Source: a virus
DNA length: 36,048 nucleotides
Reading direction: 5' to 3' (one strand)
IMG/VR virus record: IMGVR_UViG_3300042197_000101
Span: 1 to 36,048 of that record
Shown: positions 1 through 8,509 of the stretch, in pieces
Numbering within the stretch: the stretch's first letter is position 1
Layout of the letters: each line of letters begins with the position of its first letter
Made by a program: the position numbers and the translations under genes
The notes under the pieces: generated by a model
The model's input: only the letters and a program-made list of their open reading frames with translations
What the model was told of the DNA's origin: nothing
Database searches by the model: none

Positions 1-127
1 TCCTGATTCCGTTCTCGGATGCGGCTGAATCAGATGGTGCGCCTTATGGTGAGTTCACCAACAACAACGACCAGACTGCTGCTAGTACAGGGACAACTGC
101 ATTAGTTGAGTGGGACTCGACAGAAGA
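1..127. repeat. 127-bp terminal direct repeat, left copy
   Basis: Bases 1-127 are identical to 35922-36048. A gene reads through the join in frame, so the repeat marks the point where a circular sequence was cut open. The length of 127 equals a maximum k-mer size commonly used by short-read assemblers, so it is probably an assembly overlap and not the packaged terminal redundancy. The unique circle would be 35,921 bp. Confidence 0.95.
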
Positions 128-614
128 ATCAAGCGGTGTTTATCTGTCTAACACCACTAGGATCAATGTTAGAAATACGGGTACTTACGAAATTACATAC
201 AACCTTCAATTAGCAAATTTGTCTAACGACGGGCAGTATGCAGATGTGTGGTTTCGTAAGAACGGAAGCGACATTACTAACTCTGGCAGACGCTTTTATT
301 TGCCACCGAGAAAAAGTGCTGGTGAGCCTAGTCATGTTGTCGGTGCTGGGGTAACTCATGTATTGCTAACCGCTGGCGACTATATACAGATTGCTGGTGC
401 GGTTTCAAGCACAGATGTAACTCTTGAGCACTTGGCTGCTGATGGGGCTATCCCAAGACCAGCGATCCCCGCTGCTGTTTTGACAGTTAAATTTGTTTCC
501 CCACTTGCGTATTCAAACATTTATGTAGAGTCCCAAACGAAGGGAAGTGCTGTTATTTCCCATTTTGCCAACGCAACGGCAGATAAAACTTACGCTTATA
601 TTTTGATAGGATAG
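1..614 (+). CDS. C1q-like tail appendage protein, C-terminal part (gene wraps round the ends)
   Basis: This is the downstream part of a gene that begins at 35750 and continues across the circular join; the whole product would be 261 residues. The frame is open from base 3 onward, so the ATG at 219 is internal. The segment carrying a GTYEITYNLQL stretch followed by alternating strands resembles the C1q/TNF-like jelly-roll found in phage appendage and receptor-binding proteins. The extreme C-terminus (TYAYILIG) is typical of a final beta strand. It follows the gp10-like nozzle gene directly, consistent with a virion-surface role. The fold is inferred from pattern only, and a decoration protein is also possible. 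Confidence 0.75.
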   Translation, partial: LIPFSDAAESDGAPYGEFTNNNDQTAASTGTTALVEWDSTEESSGVYLSNTTRINVRNTGTYEITYNLQLANLSNDGQYADVWFRKNGSDITNSGRRFYLPPRKSAGEPSHVVGAGVTHVLLTAGDYIQIAGAVSSTDVTLEHLAADGAIPRPAIPAAVLTVKFVSPLAYSNIYVESQTKGSAVISHFANATADKTYAYILIG

Positions 615-617
615 AGT

Positions 618-1667
618 ATGGCAACGATTTCTAATATGATCCCGCAGCTAGTAAATCAGGGTGCATTGGGTGTTATTAACCCTGGTTCTGGTGGCGTTGC
701 TCCTCAGCCTGTCTCTACAGTCGCCTCCACTCCTAGCAATATCATTTCTGGGCTTCCTGGGTTAAGAACTGGTGGCGGTGCAGAAGGATCAAATATTGAT
801 CCTACGCTTCGTCCTTATCTTGGGATGGGACTCCAGAGGGCAGAGCAACTGTTCTTTGGGCAGAACCAACCCCAACTCTTTCCAGGTCAGATGTATGTTT
901 CTCCAACCCAGCAGACGCTAGACGCTCTTGCTCGGCAGGAGGAAATTGCCCGTACTGCTTCCCCTCAACTACAAGCCGCACAACAGGCTTACGGACAGGC
1001 ACTAGGTCAGACAGGGTACACAGCCGCTGGTGGCTTTTTAGGGTCAAATCCGTTCCTTCAAGGCGCTATTGAATCAGCCACCCGCCCACTAACCCAACAG
1101 TTCCAACAGCAAACCCTTCCTGGGATTGCCTCTGCATACTCTCGTGCTGGTCGTTATGGTTCCGGTGCAATGGAGAGGGCGCTAGGAACCGCTCAAGAAG
1201 CCACAAGTCGTGCAATAGGTGACATTTCTGCACAAATTTCTGCATCTGATTACGCTCGTGAACGGGCGCTTCAGCAACAGGCAATTGCACAACAAGCCAC
1301 TCTTGGTGGTTTGGCCCCAAGTTTCTATGCTCAACAATTCTTGCCTTCAGAGCAGTTGGCTCAAATTGGTGCGGCAAGAGAGGCTATCGCTGCCAAACCC
1401 CTCCAAGAAGAAATCTCCCGATTCCAGTTCGGTCAGCAACTCCCATACTCACAACTTCAGTCTTACTTGTCTGCGGTCTATGGGAACCCGATGGCGGGTT
1501 CTGTTACTCCGCAACAAGCCCCTGCCCAAGTTAACCGACTTGGCTCTACGCTTGGTGGGGCTGCGCTTGGTGCTGGGTTGGGCCAAGCAATTGGCGGTTC
1601 TCTGGGTGGTATTTCTGCTCCGGTTATTGGGGCTGGTCTTGGTGGTCTAGCGGGGCTTTTATTCTAA
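618..1667 (+). CDS. Putative internal virion / DNA-ejection protein
   Basis: The product has 349 residues, rich in Gln, Ala and Gly. The middle third (about residues 85-270) is a Gln/Ala-rich, probably helical region. The last 40 residues form a glycine-rich hydrophobic segment (repeated GLGG and GAGLG) of the sort that could enter a membrane. Such composition is common in podoviral proteins ejected ahead of the DNA. It starts three bases after the C1q-like gene and shares one base (TAATG) with the next gene. The genes at 2369, 3046 and 4110 have similar character, so together they look like an ejection-protein block. There is no catalytic motif. Confidence 0.6.
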   Translation: MATISNMIPQLVNQGALGVINPGSGGVAPQPVSTVASTPSNIISGLPGLRTGGGAEGSNIDPTLRPYLGMGLQRAEQLFFGQNQPQLFPGQMYVSPTQQTLDALARQEEIARTASPQLQAAQQAYGQALGQTGYTAAGGFLGSNPFLQGAIESATRPLTQQFQQQTLPGIASAYSRAGRYGSGAMERALGTAQEATSRAIGDISAQISASDYARERALQQQAIAQQATLGGLAPSFYAQQFLPSEQLAQIGAAREAIAAKPLQEEISRFQFGQQLPYSQLQSYLSAVYGNPMAGSVTPQQAPAQVNRLGSTLGGAALGAGLGQAIGGSLGGISAPVIGAGLGGLAGLLF

Positions 1668-1966
1668 TGAACGAAGAACTTGAACTTTTCATGGCAGACC
1701 TCGTGCAGAGGGAAGCCCCCCAGGATGTTGCCGAGTTTATTGCTGCGATACAGCAAGATGGGGTAACCCAAGCCGAGGTTGACGAAGTACGGGCGATAAC
1801 GGTTCAAACCTTAGCCGATCCTGCTAACTTCTCTAACTTTATTCAATACCTTTTGGCGGCAGGGCTTCTTGACCAGCAAGACGCTCCGGCTGAGTTTGAC
1901 ACCGGATTTGTGCTTTCAATCCTTGGTTTGGTAGGAGTGGCCCAACAAAGTGTTGCGTCCCGCTAA
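1667..1966 (+). CDS. Small acidic virion-block protein, unknown
   Basis: This acidic, mostly helical protein of 99 residues is of unknown function. Its ATG overlaps the preceding TAA by one base, which implies translational coupling. It sits inside the block of presumed ejection proteins, so a structural or assembly role is likely. The C-terminal LSILGLVGVAQQ stretch is hydrophobic but short for a transmembrane helix. I recognise no family. Confidence 0.6.
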   Translation: MNEELELFMADLVQREAPQDVAEFIAAIQQDGVTQAEVDEVRAITVQTLADPANFSNFIQYLLAAGLLDQQDAPAEFDTGFVLSILGLVGVAQQSVASR

Positions 1967-2372
1967 AAACGAGGACATCCCACAAATAGTAGAACTGGCT
2001 GTCGAGTCAGTTAGTCAGGAAGATTGGCCTTTAACGATATGTAGGCCAAGAATGAGAACCGCCATACAGGAGTCCATGAAGTCTGGATTTGTGTGGGTCT
2101 CCGACATGAACGGGGTAAAGGGCGCTGTTGTAGCGATAAAGCACAACGGGTTCTGGTTCGCAGAAGATCAAGTCTCCGTCCTGATGTTTTACTGCAAGAC
2201 CGGAGAAGGCTACAAGTTACTTAGGAAGATGACTGACTGGATAAAGTCAGATGACATAGCAATGGCTTGTGTCTTCCTAGAGACTTTTATGGACGAGCGG
2301 TATGTCAGGATGTTTAAGAGGCTAGGGTTTACAAGACAAACCCACTCTTTATCTTATGTGAGGAACTTATGA
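1950..2372 (+). CDS. GNAT-like N-acetyltransferase
   Basis: The 140-residue product has the layout of a small GNAT acetyltransferase. An opening strand and helix (MLRPAKNEDIPQIVELAVES) is followed by a central beta region, a helix around GEGYKLLRKMTDWI in the acetyl-CoA-binding position, and a closing FKRLGFTRQ motif typical of the GNAT C-terminus. GNAT enzymes move an acetyl group from acetyl-CoA to an amine; the substrate here is unknown. The start is GTG at 1950 (a TTG follows at 1953), with AGGAG at 1933-1937. The gene overlaps its upstream neighbour by 17 bases and its downstream neighbour by ATGA. An acetyltransferase among virion genes is unusual and recurs in related phages. Confidence 0.65.
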   Translation: MLRPAKNEDIPQIVELAVESVSQEDWPLTICRPRMRTAIQESMKSGFVWVSDMNGVKGAVVAIKHNGFWFAEDQVSVLMFYCKTGEGYKLLRKMTDWIKSDDIAMACVFLETFMDERYVRMFKRLGFTRQTHSLSYVRNL

Positions 2373-3046
2373 GTAAGGCAGTCAAATCAGTAGGCAAAGC
2401 GGTCAGTAGCGCAGTTAAGAGCGTTGGTAATGTTGTTAAGCAAGTCGCTCCTATTGCTGCTCCTATTGCTATGGTTGCCTTTCCTGGGATTGGTACTGCT
2501 TTGGGTGGGATGCTTGGTGCTTCTGGTACGACTGCGACTCTTTTGGGCGGTGGACTTATAGGCGCTGGTGCGGCTGCTTTAGGTGGTAAAAACCCACTCA
2601 CAGGCGCTCTTATGGGTGCTGGTGGCGCTTACCTCGGGAATACTCTTGGAGGCGCATCTGGGCTTTTAGGCGGTGCTCCGATGGGTGTAGCCGGAGCAAC
2701 AGGTTTGACCCCTGGTGCGGCTGGTGCTAGTGGTCTTTACGGGATCATGCCAGCGACTTCTGGTTATGGGTTGGCGGCTTCTAGTCTACCTACCTATGCT
2801 GGTGCAGTAGGAGGGGCTTTAGGCTCTACTGGAATCTTCCCGACTGCGGCTATGAACCTTACTCCTCAAGCGGGACTTTTGGCTGGGTCTAACTTGTCAA
2901 ATATGTTGAGACTTGGTGGTTCTTTGCTTGGTGGTCAGCCTCAACAAATAGCGCCTCCTGTTCAGTATCAAAGACAGCAACCCATATCAGGACAGGCTAA
3001 CTTTGAGCCGACTATCTCTCTGTTAACAAATTACGGGGCCGTGTAA
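2369..3046 (+). CDS. Glycine/alanine-rich internal virion protein
   Basis: This 225-residue protein opens with a short amphipathic repeat (KAVKSVGKAVSSAVKSVGNVV) in which AVKSVG recurs. A long Gly/Ala/Leu-rich hydrophobic region follows, and the C-terminus is Gln-rich (YQRQQPISGQ). This composition suits a membrane-penetrating ejection protein packed inside the head. It is coupled to the GNAT gene (ATGA) and to the next gene (TAATG). Function is inferred from composition and position only. Confidence 0.6.
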   Translation: MSKAVKSVGKAVSSAVKSVGNVVKQVAPIAAPIAMVAFPGIGTALGGMLGASGTTATLLGGGLIGAGAAALGGKNPLTGALMGAGGAYLGNTLGGASGLLGGAPMGVAGATGLTPGAAGASGLYGIMPATSGYGLAASSLPTYAGAVGGALGSTGIFPTAAMNLTPQAGLLAGSNLSNMLRLGGSLLGGQPQQIAPPVQYQRQQPISGQANFEPTISLLTNYGAV

Positions 3047-4110
3047 TGGATGACATTTTGGCGAGTCTGCTGACTCCTGAGCAACAAGCACTAGCACAGC
3101 AAAGAGCGCAACAACAAGGGCTAATGAGTCTTGGGTTTGGGCTTTTGGGTGCTTCCCAAGGTCAACGAGGACAACCCCGCCCTGGGTTTGGTCAGATACT
3201 CGCCCAAGCTGGCCCACAGGCTATGCAAGCGTACCAAGGGTCGTTTGATCAGACGCTTAAAAACATTCTTGTCTCTCAGCAACTGCAGGAGGCGCAACGC
3301 AAGCGCCAACAAGAGATTTCTCGACAGTCTGCTTTGGCTAGGCTTGCGGAAACCCTTCCAGAAGGGCAAAGAGAACTGGCTACTCTTTTCCCAGAGGAGT
3401 ATGCAAAGACTCAATTTCAACAAGAGCCAGAGGCGGTTCGATCAGCAAGGATTTTTGCTGCTAACCCAGAATTAGCCGCTTCTGCTGCCGCAATGAAAAG
3501 AGCTGGCGCTTCAAATGTAACAGTTCCCGTATACACTGGGACAGAGAAAAAATATGGGGAAACTTTTGCCTCTGGTCTTGCGACAGAAGACTTAAATCTT
3601 TACAAGGCCGCTCAATCAGCGCCTAGCCAACTAGACACAATTAAAGAAACAAAGAATTTGCTAGACCAAGGTAAGGTGTTCACTGGGTCATTTGCGAACA
3701 ATAAATTAAGAATTGCTGCTGCTGGTCAGGCTTTGGGTATTACTGGTAAGGATACCAACGAAATTATTACCAACACACAAAGATTGTTTGCAAATCGAGC
3801 AAAAGCAACGCTAGACAATGTTCGTGCTTCTGGTCTTGGCGCTGGGCAAGGATTCACAGACAGAGATAGGGAGTTTTTGGAGAAAGCAACTTTGGGTAAC
3901 ATTGAGTTCACATCTGATGCTTTGAAGCGTCAGATAGAAATTGAAGAAAAAGTTGCTCGTGGATCTGTTTCTAGGTGGAATGAAAGATACAAGCAAATTC
4001 CAAAGAGTGCATTGCAAGGTACTGGACTAGATCAGATCCTGTCTCCGATAGAACTCAGAAATTCTGGTCAACGGCTTCGCTATAACCCAGCGACAGGAAA
4101 GGTTGAATAA
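3046..4110 (+). CDS. Putative internal virion protein, helical
   Basis: The product has 354 residues. Residues 1-110 are Gln/Leu-rich and probably coiled (EQQALAQQRAQQQ, QQLQEAQRKRQQE). The C-terminal half (about 200-330) is a compact helical region with FTDRDREFLEKATLG and a charged helix (LKRQIEIEEKVARGSVSRW). That half resembles a conserved domain seen in internal proteins of marine and freshwater podoviruses. The TAATG junctions on both sides place it firmly in the ejection-protein operon. No enzyme motif is visible. Confidence 0.6.
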   Translation: MDDILASLLTPEQQALAQQRAQQQGLMSLGFGLLGASQGQRGQPRPGFGQILAQAGPQAMQAYQGSFDQTLKNILVSQQLQEAQRKRQQEISRQSALARLAETLPEGQRELATLFPEEYAKTQFQQEPEAVRSARIFAANPELAASAAAMKRAGASNVTVPVYTGTEKKYGETFASGLATEDLNLYKAAQSAPSQLDTIKETKNLLDQGKVFTGSFANNKLRIAAAGQALGITGKDTNEIITNTQRLFANRAKATLDNVRASGLGAGQGFTDRDREFLEKATLGNIEFTSDALKRQIEIEEKVARGSVSRWNERYKQIPKSALQGTGLDQILSPIELRNSGQRLRYNPATGKVE

Positions 4111-5780
4111 TGGATGAAATCGTTGTTGACATTCCTGGCGTTGGAGAGGTTGCTTTCCCTGCGTCGATGTCGCAAGAGGAAATAAATTCAGCAGCCGCAA
4201 GACTTTATCAACAAGCGCAACAACCTCAATCGCAACAACAAGCGCAACCTCAACCGCAACAGTCATTTCTTGAGAGAATGGTTGAAGCCGCAAAGTTTGA
4301 GCCTTTTACTCGTGAGATGGCTGGAGGTATGTTTGTTGAGCCAGCCCTTGGGGTTGCCCAACTTGTTTCTAAGGGTCTTGGTGTTGGCGAAGAAACAATA
4401 GACCAAATTATCCGTGAGCGTGAGGAGCGCATTAAAGCGACTCCTGGCGGGGAGGCTGGAAGAATTGCTGGAATAGTTGCAAGCCCAGCGACGGCTTTGT
4501 TTGCTGGTAATCTCCCGTCTTTGATTCGTCAGATACCTAGAGTCGGTCAGTCTACTGCTTTGCAATCTGCTGCTGTTGGTGGCGGTGCATCTTTAATGAC
4601 TCCGGTAACAGAGGGTGATTTTGCCGAGCAAAAGGCTTTGCAAGCTGGTACAGGGGCAATTGCAGGCCCGATTCTTGATGTTCTTGCCTCTCCTTTTGCA
4701 CGAATGGGAACTCCTGGCGGTGCTACGCCAGAATTGCAGGCCCTTCAGCGTGGTGGCGTTGATGTCACTCAACTAACTCCTGGGCAACAACTTGGCGGAA
4801 CAGTAAAGCGGGTCGAGGAGTCGCTTAAGAGCCTTCCTATTGCTGGAGAGGTTGTTCGGCAAGCAGAACTTCGTAGCTTCCAAGAGTTTAATAAAGGCGT
4901 TCTAACTAATGTTCTGAAGCAAGTTAGCCCTAAAAACGAAATCCCAAAGGCATTTGATACTAGAGGTTCAGTTGACTTTGTTGGCAAAGAAATCTCCAAG
5001 GCTTACACAAAAGCACTTGCACCAATCAAGTTTCCTGTAAGCCAACAATTTAGGGATGACATCAATAGCAGGGTTGCTCAATTTTCTAGTGAGTTGTCTG
5101 ATGAGGCCTCAAAAACACTAGAAAAAATTGTTAAGAAAAATGTTCTTGATTTGATGCCAGAGAACAAAATCATTCCTGGCGGAACTTTGAAGCGCATTGA
5201 CTCAGACCTTGGGAAACAAGAGTCCAAGTACCTTGGTTCTATGACGGCTCAAGATAGAACTATCGGAGAGGCTTTGCAGGCGATTAAAGCTGACATTAGG
5301 GGAATCATTGGGTCTCAAGACAAAACTGGTCAAATCAATGCCGCAAATGCCGCTTATGCGGACTTCCTTAGAGTTCAAACCGCTGCTGCATCATCAAGAA
5401 TCCCTGGAGGTGTTTTTAGCCCAGAGCAATTGGTTAGCGCCACTAGAGCATTAGATAGCACTATGCGTAAAGGTGGGTTTGCTCGTGGTCAAGCCCGTAT
5501 GCAGAAAACCGCAGAGGCAGCTCGTGAGGTTATGGGGACAAGGGTTCCTGATTCTGGTACTCCTGAGCGCATAGGAACGACTTTAGCTGCTCTTGGGCTT
5601 ACTGGTGCAGTAGGAAGCGGTTATGCTGGAGTACCGCCTGAAAGCTTAATTATTCCTGGCTTGCTAACAGGGTTGTATACACGGCCTGGTCAAACAGCAT
5701 TAAGAAGTTTATCCCAACTCGGGCCTGGTCTCCGCTCTGCGTTGCCAGTTTTAGGCCCTCAATTCGCCCCACAGGAGTAA
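4110..5780 (+). CDS. Large internal virion protein
   Basis: This protein of 556 residues opens with a short domain (IVVDIPGVGEVAFPASMS, then QEEINSAAARLYQ) matching a pattern often found at the N-terminus of phage virion proteins, where a 'from start to end' beta hairpin precedes a helix. A polyQ/P linker lies at about 36-50. Glycine-rich hydrophobic segments lie near 110-190 and at the C-terminus, with a charged helical core between them. It is the largest member of the ejection-protein block and may form part of the trans-envelope channel. No lytic transglycosylase motif was found. Confidence 0.6.
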   Translation: MDEIVVDIPGVGEVAFPASMSQEEINSAAARLYQQAQQPQSQQQAQPQPQQSFLERMVEAAKFEPFTREMAGGMFVEPALGVAQLVSKGLGVGEETIDQIIREREERIKATPGGEAGRIAGIVASPATALFAGNLPSLIRQIPRVGQSTALQSAAVGGGASLMTPVTEGDFAEQKALQAGTGAIAGPILDVLASPFARMGTPGGATPELQALQRGGVDVTQLTPGQQLGGTVKRVEESLKSLPIAGEVVRQAELRSFQEFNKGVLTNVLKQVSPKNEIPKAFDTRGSVDFVGKEISKAYTKALAPIKFPVSQQFRDDINSRVAQFSSELSDEASKTLEKIVKKNVLDLMPENKIIPGGTLKRIDSDLGKQESKYLGSMTAQDRTIGEALQAIKADIRGIIGSQDKTGQINAANAAYADFLRVQTAAASSRIPGGVFSPEQLVSATRALDSTMRKGGFARGQARMQKTAEAAREVMGTRVPDSGTPERIGTTLAALGLTGAVGSGYAGVPPESLIIPGLLTGLYTRPGQTALRSLSQLGPGLRSALPVLGPQFAPQE

Positions 5781-5783
5781 ATC

Positions 5784-6572
5784 GTGACAAAAGCAAAGAT
5801 TTCTGAATACTCAGCAACCGCTAACGACAACACCGATGTTAATAATGTAAACATCGCTGAGGGTTGTGCTCCTTCTGGGATCAACAACGCTATCCGAGAG
5901 GTCATGGCGGCACTCAAGCGGTTCCAGACCGGAACTGACAGTGATCCGGTGACTATCGGTGGCAACCTCAATGTAACTGGTGCGACGGCTCTAAACACCC
6001 TCTCAGCGACGAATGTGACTGCTTCTGGGACTCTAGGGGTGACGGGTAATTCAACTGTAGGCGGCACTCTAGGAGTCACGGGAGCCTCGACATTTACAGG
6101 TACGCTCTCAGCCCTTGGTAATGTTTCTATTGGCGGTGCGCTGACGGTCTCTGGTGTAGCGGTCTTGAGTAGTCGTGGAACTATCAAGGCTCTATTTGAG
6201 ACTGTGACCACGACGGGTTCTGCTCCTGCCACTACTACAAACTTTGATGTGATTACCCAAGCGGTACAGTTCTATACTTCTAACGCAGACAAGAACTTTA
6301 CATTTAATGTCCGAGGTGATTCTAGTAACTCGCTAGATTCCATCTTGTCTACGGGTCAATCTGCTACAATTGCTCTGTTGGTTACTAATGGATCAACGGG
6401 TTATAGACCCACGACCTTCCAGGTTGATGGATCGAATGTAACCCCCAAATGGCAAGGTGGAACTGCACCGACGGCTGGAAATGCTAACTCAGTTGACAAC
6501 TATGTTCTAAATATAGTGAAGACAGGAAGTGCGACATTTACAGTATTTGCTTCTCAATCTAAGTTTGCCTAA
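5784..6572 (+). CDS. Tail fibre protein with repeated beta-structure
   Basis: The product has 262 residues. The N-terminal motif NIAEGCAPSGINNAIREVMA is typical of phage tail-fibre N-terminal regions. Residues about 50-125 contain repeats of the type LGVTG-x-STxxGTL that resemble the trimeric beta-prism or beta-helix shafts of phage fibres. The C-terminal 130 residues are a globular beta domain that could be the receptor-binding tip. The start is GTG at 5784, supported by AGGAG at 5773-5777 with a 6-base spacing. The neighbouring gene is a glycine-rich adhesin. Confidence 0.75.
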   Translation: MTKAKISEYSATANDNTDVNNVNIAEGCAPSGINNAIREVMAALKRFQTGTDSDPVTIGGNLNVTGATALNTLSATNVTASGTLGVTGNSTVGGTLGVTGASTFTGTLSALGNVSIGGALTVSGVAVLSSRGTIKALFETVTTTGSAPATTTNFDVITQAVQFYTSNADKNFTFNVRGDSSNSLDSILSTGQSATIALLVTNGSTGYRPTTFQVDGSNVTPKWQGGTAPTAGNANSVDNYVLNIVKTGSATFTVFASQSKFA

Positions 6573-6581
6573 GAGGTAGCC

Positions 6582-8255
6582 ATGCCTATTCTTTCTGCCG
6601 TTGCTGCTGCTACCGCTAGAGCTTATGGTTTTGGTTTATTCCAAGGCGGTGGCTACACAGTCATCCAAACCTTTACTGCATCTGGCACTTGGACTTGCCC
6701 GACTGGTGTGACCGAGGTTGAGTATCTTGTTGTCGCTGGTGGGGGTGGTGGTGGGTCAAACTATGCCGGTGGTGGTGCTGGTGGCTTTAGAACCGGAACA
6801 GGACTTTCTGTTACCGCAGGAACTGATTACACAGTTACGGTGGGCGGTGGCGGAACTGGTGGCCCTACGCCAAATTCAGGCGGTAGCACAGGAACCAATT
6901 CTGTTTTTGGTAACTCCCCGTCTGCCATTACCTCCGCTGGCGGTGGCGGTGGCGGTAATACCACTAGCAGGGACGGTGGCTCTGGTGGCGGTGGATCAGC
7001 AGCGCAGCCGGGAGGTGCTGGAAATACCCCATCTGTTAGTCCAAGCCAAGGCAACAACGGTGGCAACGGCAACAACGCTGCACCTTATTACGCTTCCGGT
7101 GGGGGTGGTGGCGCAGGAGGTGCGGGCACTTCAGGTTCTGGATCAGTTGGGGGAAATGGAGGCAACGGTTCTGTTTCGACTATTTCTGGTTCGTCTGTTA
7201 CCTATGCTGGCGGTGGGGGCGGTGCTGCTGAAGGAACAAGCACTCCGGGGTCAGGGGGGACTGGTGGTGGTGGCAACGCTGGCGCATCTGGTGGCAACAA
7301 CGCTGGAACTGCTGGTGGCACAAATACTGGAGGCGGAGGTGGCGGTGGTCATTATCAAACTGCATACGCTGCTGGCGGCTCAGGCGGCTCTGGCATAGTT
7401 ATCCTCAAATACACTGCTCCTGCTCAGACTATCTTCACATTCAAATCCTCGACCAAGTGGGTATGTCCTACAGGTGTGACTTCTGTTGACTACCTTGTGG
7501 TTGCTGGTGGGGGTGGTACTTGCTCTGGTAGGGGCGGTGGTGGTGGTGCAGGAGGTTTTCGCACAGGTACAGGGTTTAGTGTGGCCGCAGGAACGGAGTA
7601 CACGATTACCGTTGGCGCAGGAGGCGCTGGAGTAAGCGGGGCTAGTTCTCCATCTAACTCGGGTAATGACTCTATATTTAGCACCATTACTTCAACTGGT
7701 GGCGGTGGAGGGGGCGCTGGAAGTAGTAATGGATTAAATGGCGGCTCGGGTGGTGGAGGTGGAGGTGGTTTTACCACAGCAGCGGGAACAGGTGGGTCTG
7801 GTAACACTCCTTCAGTAAGCCCATCTCAAGGAAATAATGGTGGGGCCGGAGTACAGGTTAATTCGTTTCCTAATTATGTTGGATCGGGTGGAGGTGGCGG
7901 GGGGAGCGGAGGTGCTGGCGCAGCAGCAACATCCCCTGGAACTGTTGGAGGTGACGGTGGTGTGGCTACTGCATCAAGCATTAGTGGAACGACTGTGTAT
8001 TACGCAGGTGGTGGGGGAGGCGGTGCTGGAGGAACTTCAACAACCGCTGGCGGGTTAGGCGGTGGTACTTCTACTAGTTCACAAAAGGGAGGCGGTGGAG
8101 ATGGTGCTTTTGGATTTCCAGCCACTCAAGTAAAAGGCCAAGACGGAACTGCAAACACAGGCGGTGGCGGTGGAGCTGGAGGTAATTATACAACAACTGC
8201 CGTAACTCAATCTTCTGGCGGCTCTGGAATCGTAATCATTAAGACAAACCAATGA
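6582..8255 (+). CDS. Poly-glycine adhesin-like tail protein with two tandem domains
   Basis: This 557-residue protein is extremely Gly-rich. It has two copies of the glycine-rich domain (about residues 31-280 and 285-557). Each begins with a GTWTCPTGV-type or KWVCPTGV-type strand and (E/D)YLVVAGGGG, shares NTPSVSPSQGNNGG in the middle, and ends SGGSGIVI(L/I)K. Long glycine runs separated by Ser/Thr/Asn-rich strands suggest packed polyglycine-II helices, as in the distal adhesin gp38 of Salmonella phage S16. It is therefore a good candidate for the host-recognition tip. GAGGTA precedes the ATG. Confidence 0.75.
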   Translation: MPILSAVAAATARAYGFGLFQGGGYTVIQTFTASGTWTCPTGVTEVEYLVVAGGGGGGSNYAGGGAGGFRTGTGLSVTAGTDYTVTVGGGGTGGPTPNSGGSTGTNSVFGNSPSAITSAGGGGGGNTTSRDGGSGGGGSAAQPGGAGNTPSVSPSQGNNGGNGNNAAPYYASGGGGGAGGAGTSGSGSVGGNGGNGSVSTISGSSVTYAGGGGGAAEGTSTPGSGGTGGGGNAGASGGNNAGTAGGTNTGGGGGGGHYQTAYAAGGSGGSGIVILKYTAPAQTIFTFKSSTKWVCPTGVTSVDYLVVAGGGGTCSGRGGGGGAGGFRTGTGFSVAAGTEYTITVGAGGAGVSGASSPSNSGNDSIFSTITSTGGGGGGAGSSNGLNGGSGGGGGGGFTTAAGTGGSGNTPSVSPSQGNNGGAGVQVNSFPNYVGSGGGGGGSGGAGAAATSPGTVGGDGGVATASSISGTTVYYAGGGGGGAGGTSTTAGGLGGGTSTSSQKGGGGDGAFGFPATQVKGQDGTANTGGGGGAGGNYTTTAVTQSSGGSGIVIIKTNQ

Positions 8256-8509
8256 CGACAAAAATCTACACACTCTTTGGCATCGACACAGCGATGCACT
8301 TACTTCGCCCTGGTGCTAAGTGGGAAATCTCAAACACCATGTTCACCCGTTGGGATGACCCTAGACCTTGCCCTACATGGGAAGAAGTGCAGGACACGAT
8401 GGACAAGATTAAGAAGTTCGAGGACTCCATAGACACTATCTGGCTACCAGAGCAGATTGAGCAGATTGCTGGTCAACAAAAGATGATAGAGGCCGCACTT
8501 GATTCATAA
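8252..8509 (+). CDS. Small tail-associated protein, unknown
   Basis: The product has 85 residues, overlapping the adhesin stop with ATGA. Its N-terminal half (LLRPGAKWEISNTMFTRWDD) and a following acidic helix (TWEEVQDTMDKIKKFEDSI) match a small protein often found directly after tail-fibre genes in proteobacterial phages. It may be a fibre chaperone or a minor tail component. There is no signal peptide or membrane segment. The family impression is from memory and the function is unknown. Confidence 0.6.
   Translation: MTTKIYTLFGIDTAMHLLRPGAKWEISNTMFTRWDDPRPCPTWEEVQDTMDKIKKFEDSIDTIWLPEQIEQIAGQQKMIEAALDS

Noticed and set aside
1-127. Terminal repeat as an att site or transposon end
   Set aside because: No integrase or transposase is present, and the repeat lies inside a continuous gene.
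5759-6232. 157-residue Val/Pro-rich frame opposite the tail fibre
   Set aside because: It reflects the repeated Thr/Gly codons of the fibre on the other strand.
6718-7398. 226-residue plus-strand frame inside the glycine-rich adhesin
   Set aside because: GGT/GGC repeats read one base off give Val/Ala/Leu runs; this is a compositional shadow.
6700-8250. Repetitive DNA that might look like a CRISPR or satellite array
   Set aside because: Repeats are irregular, in frame, and explained by glycine codons; there are no equal-length spacers.
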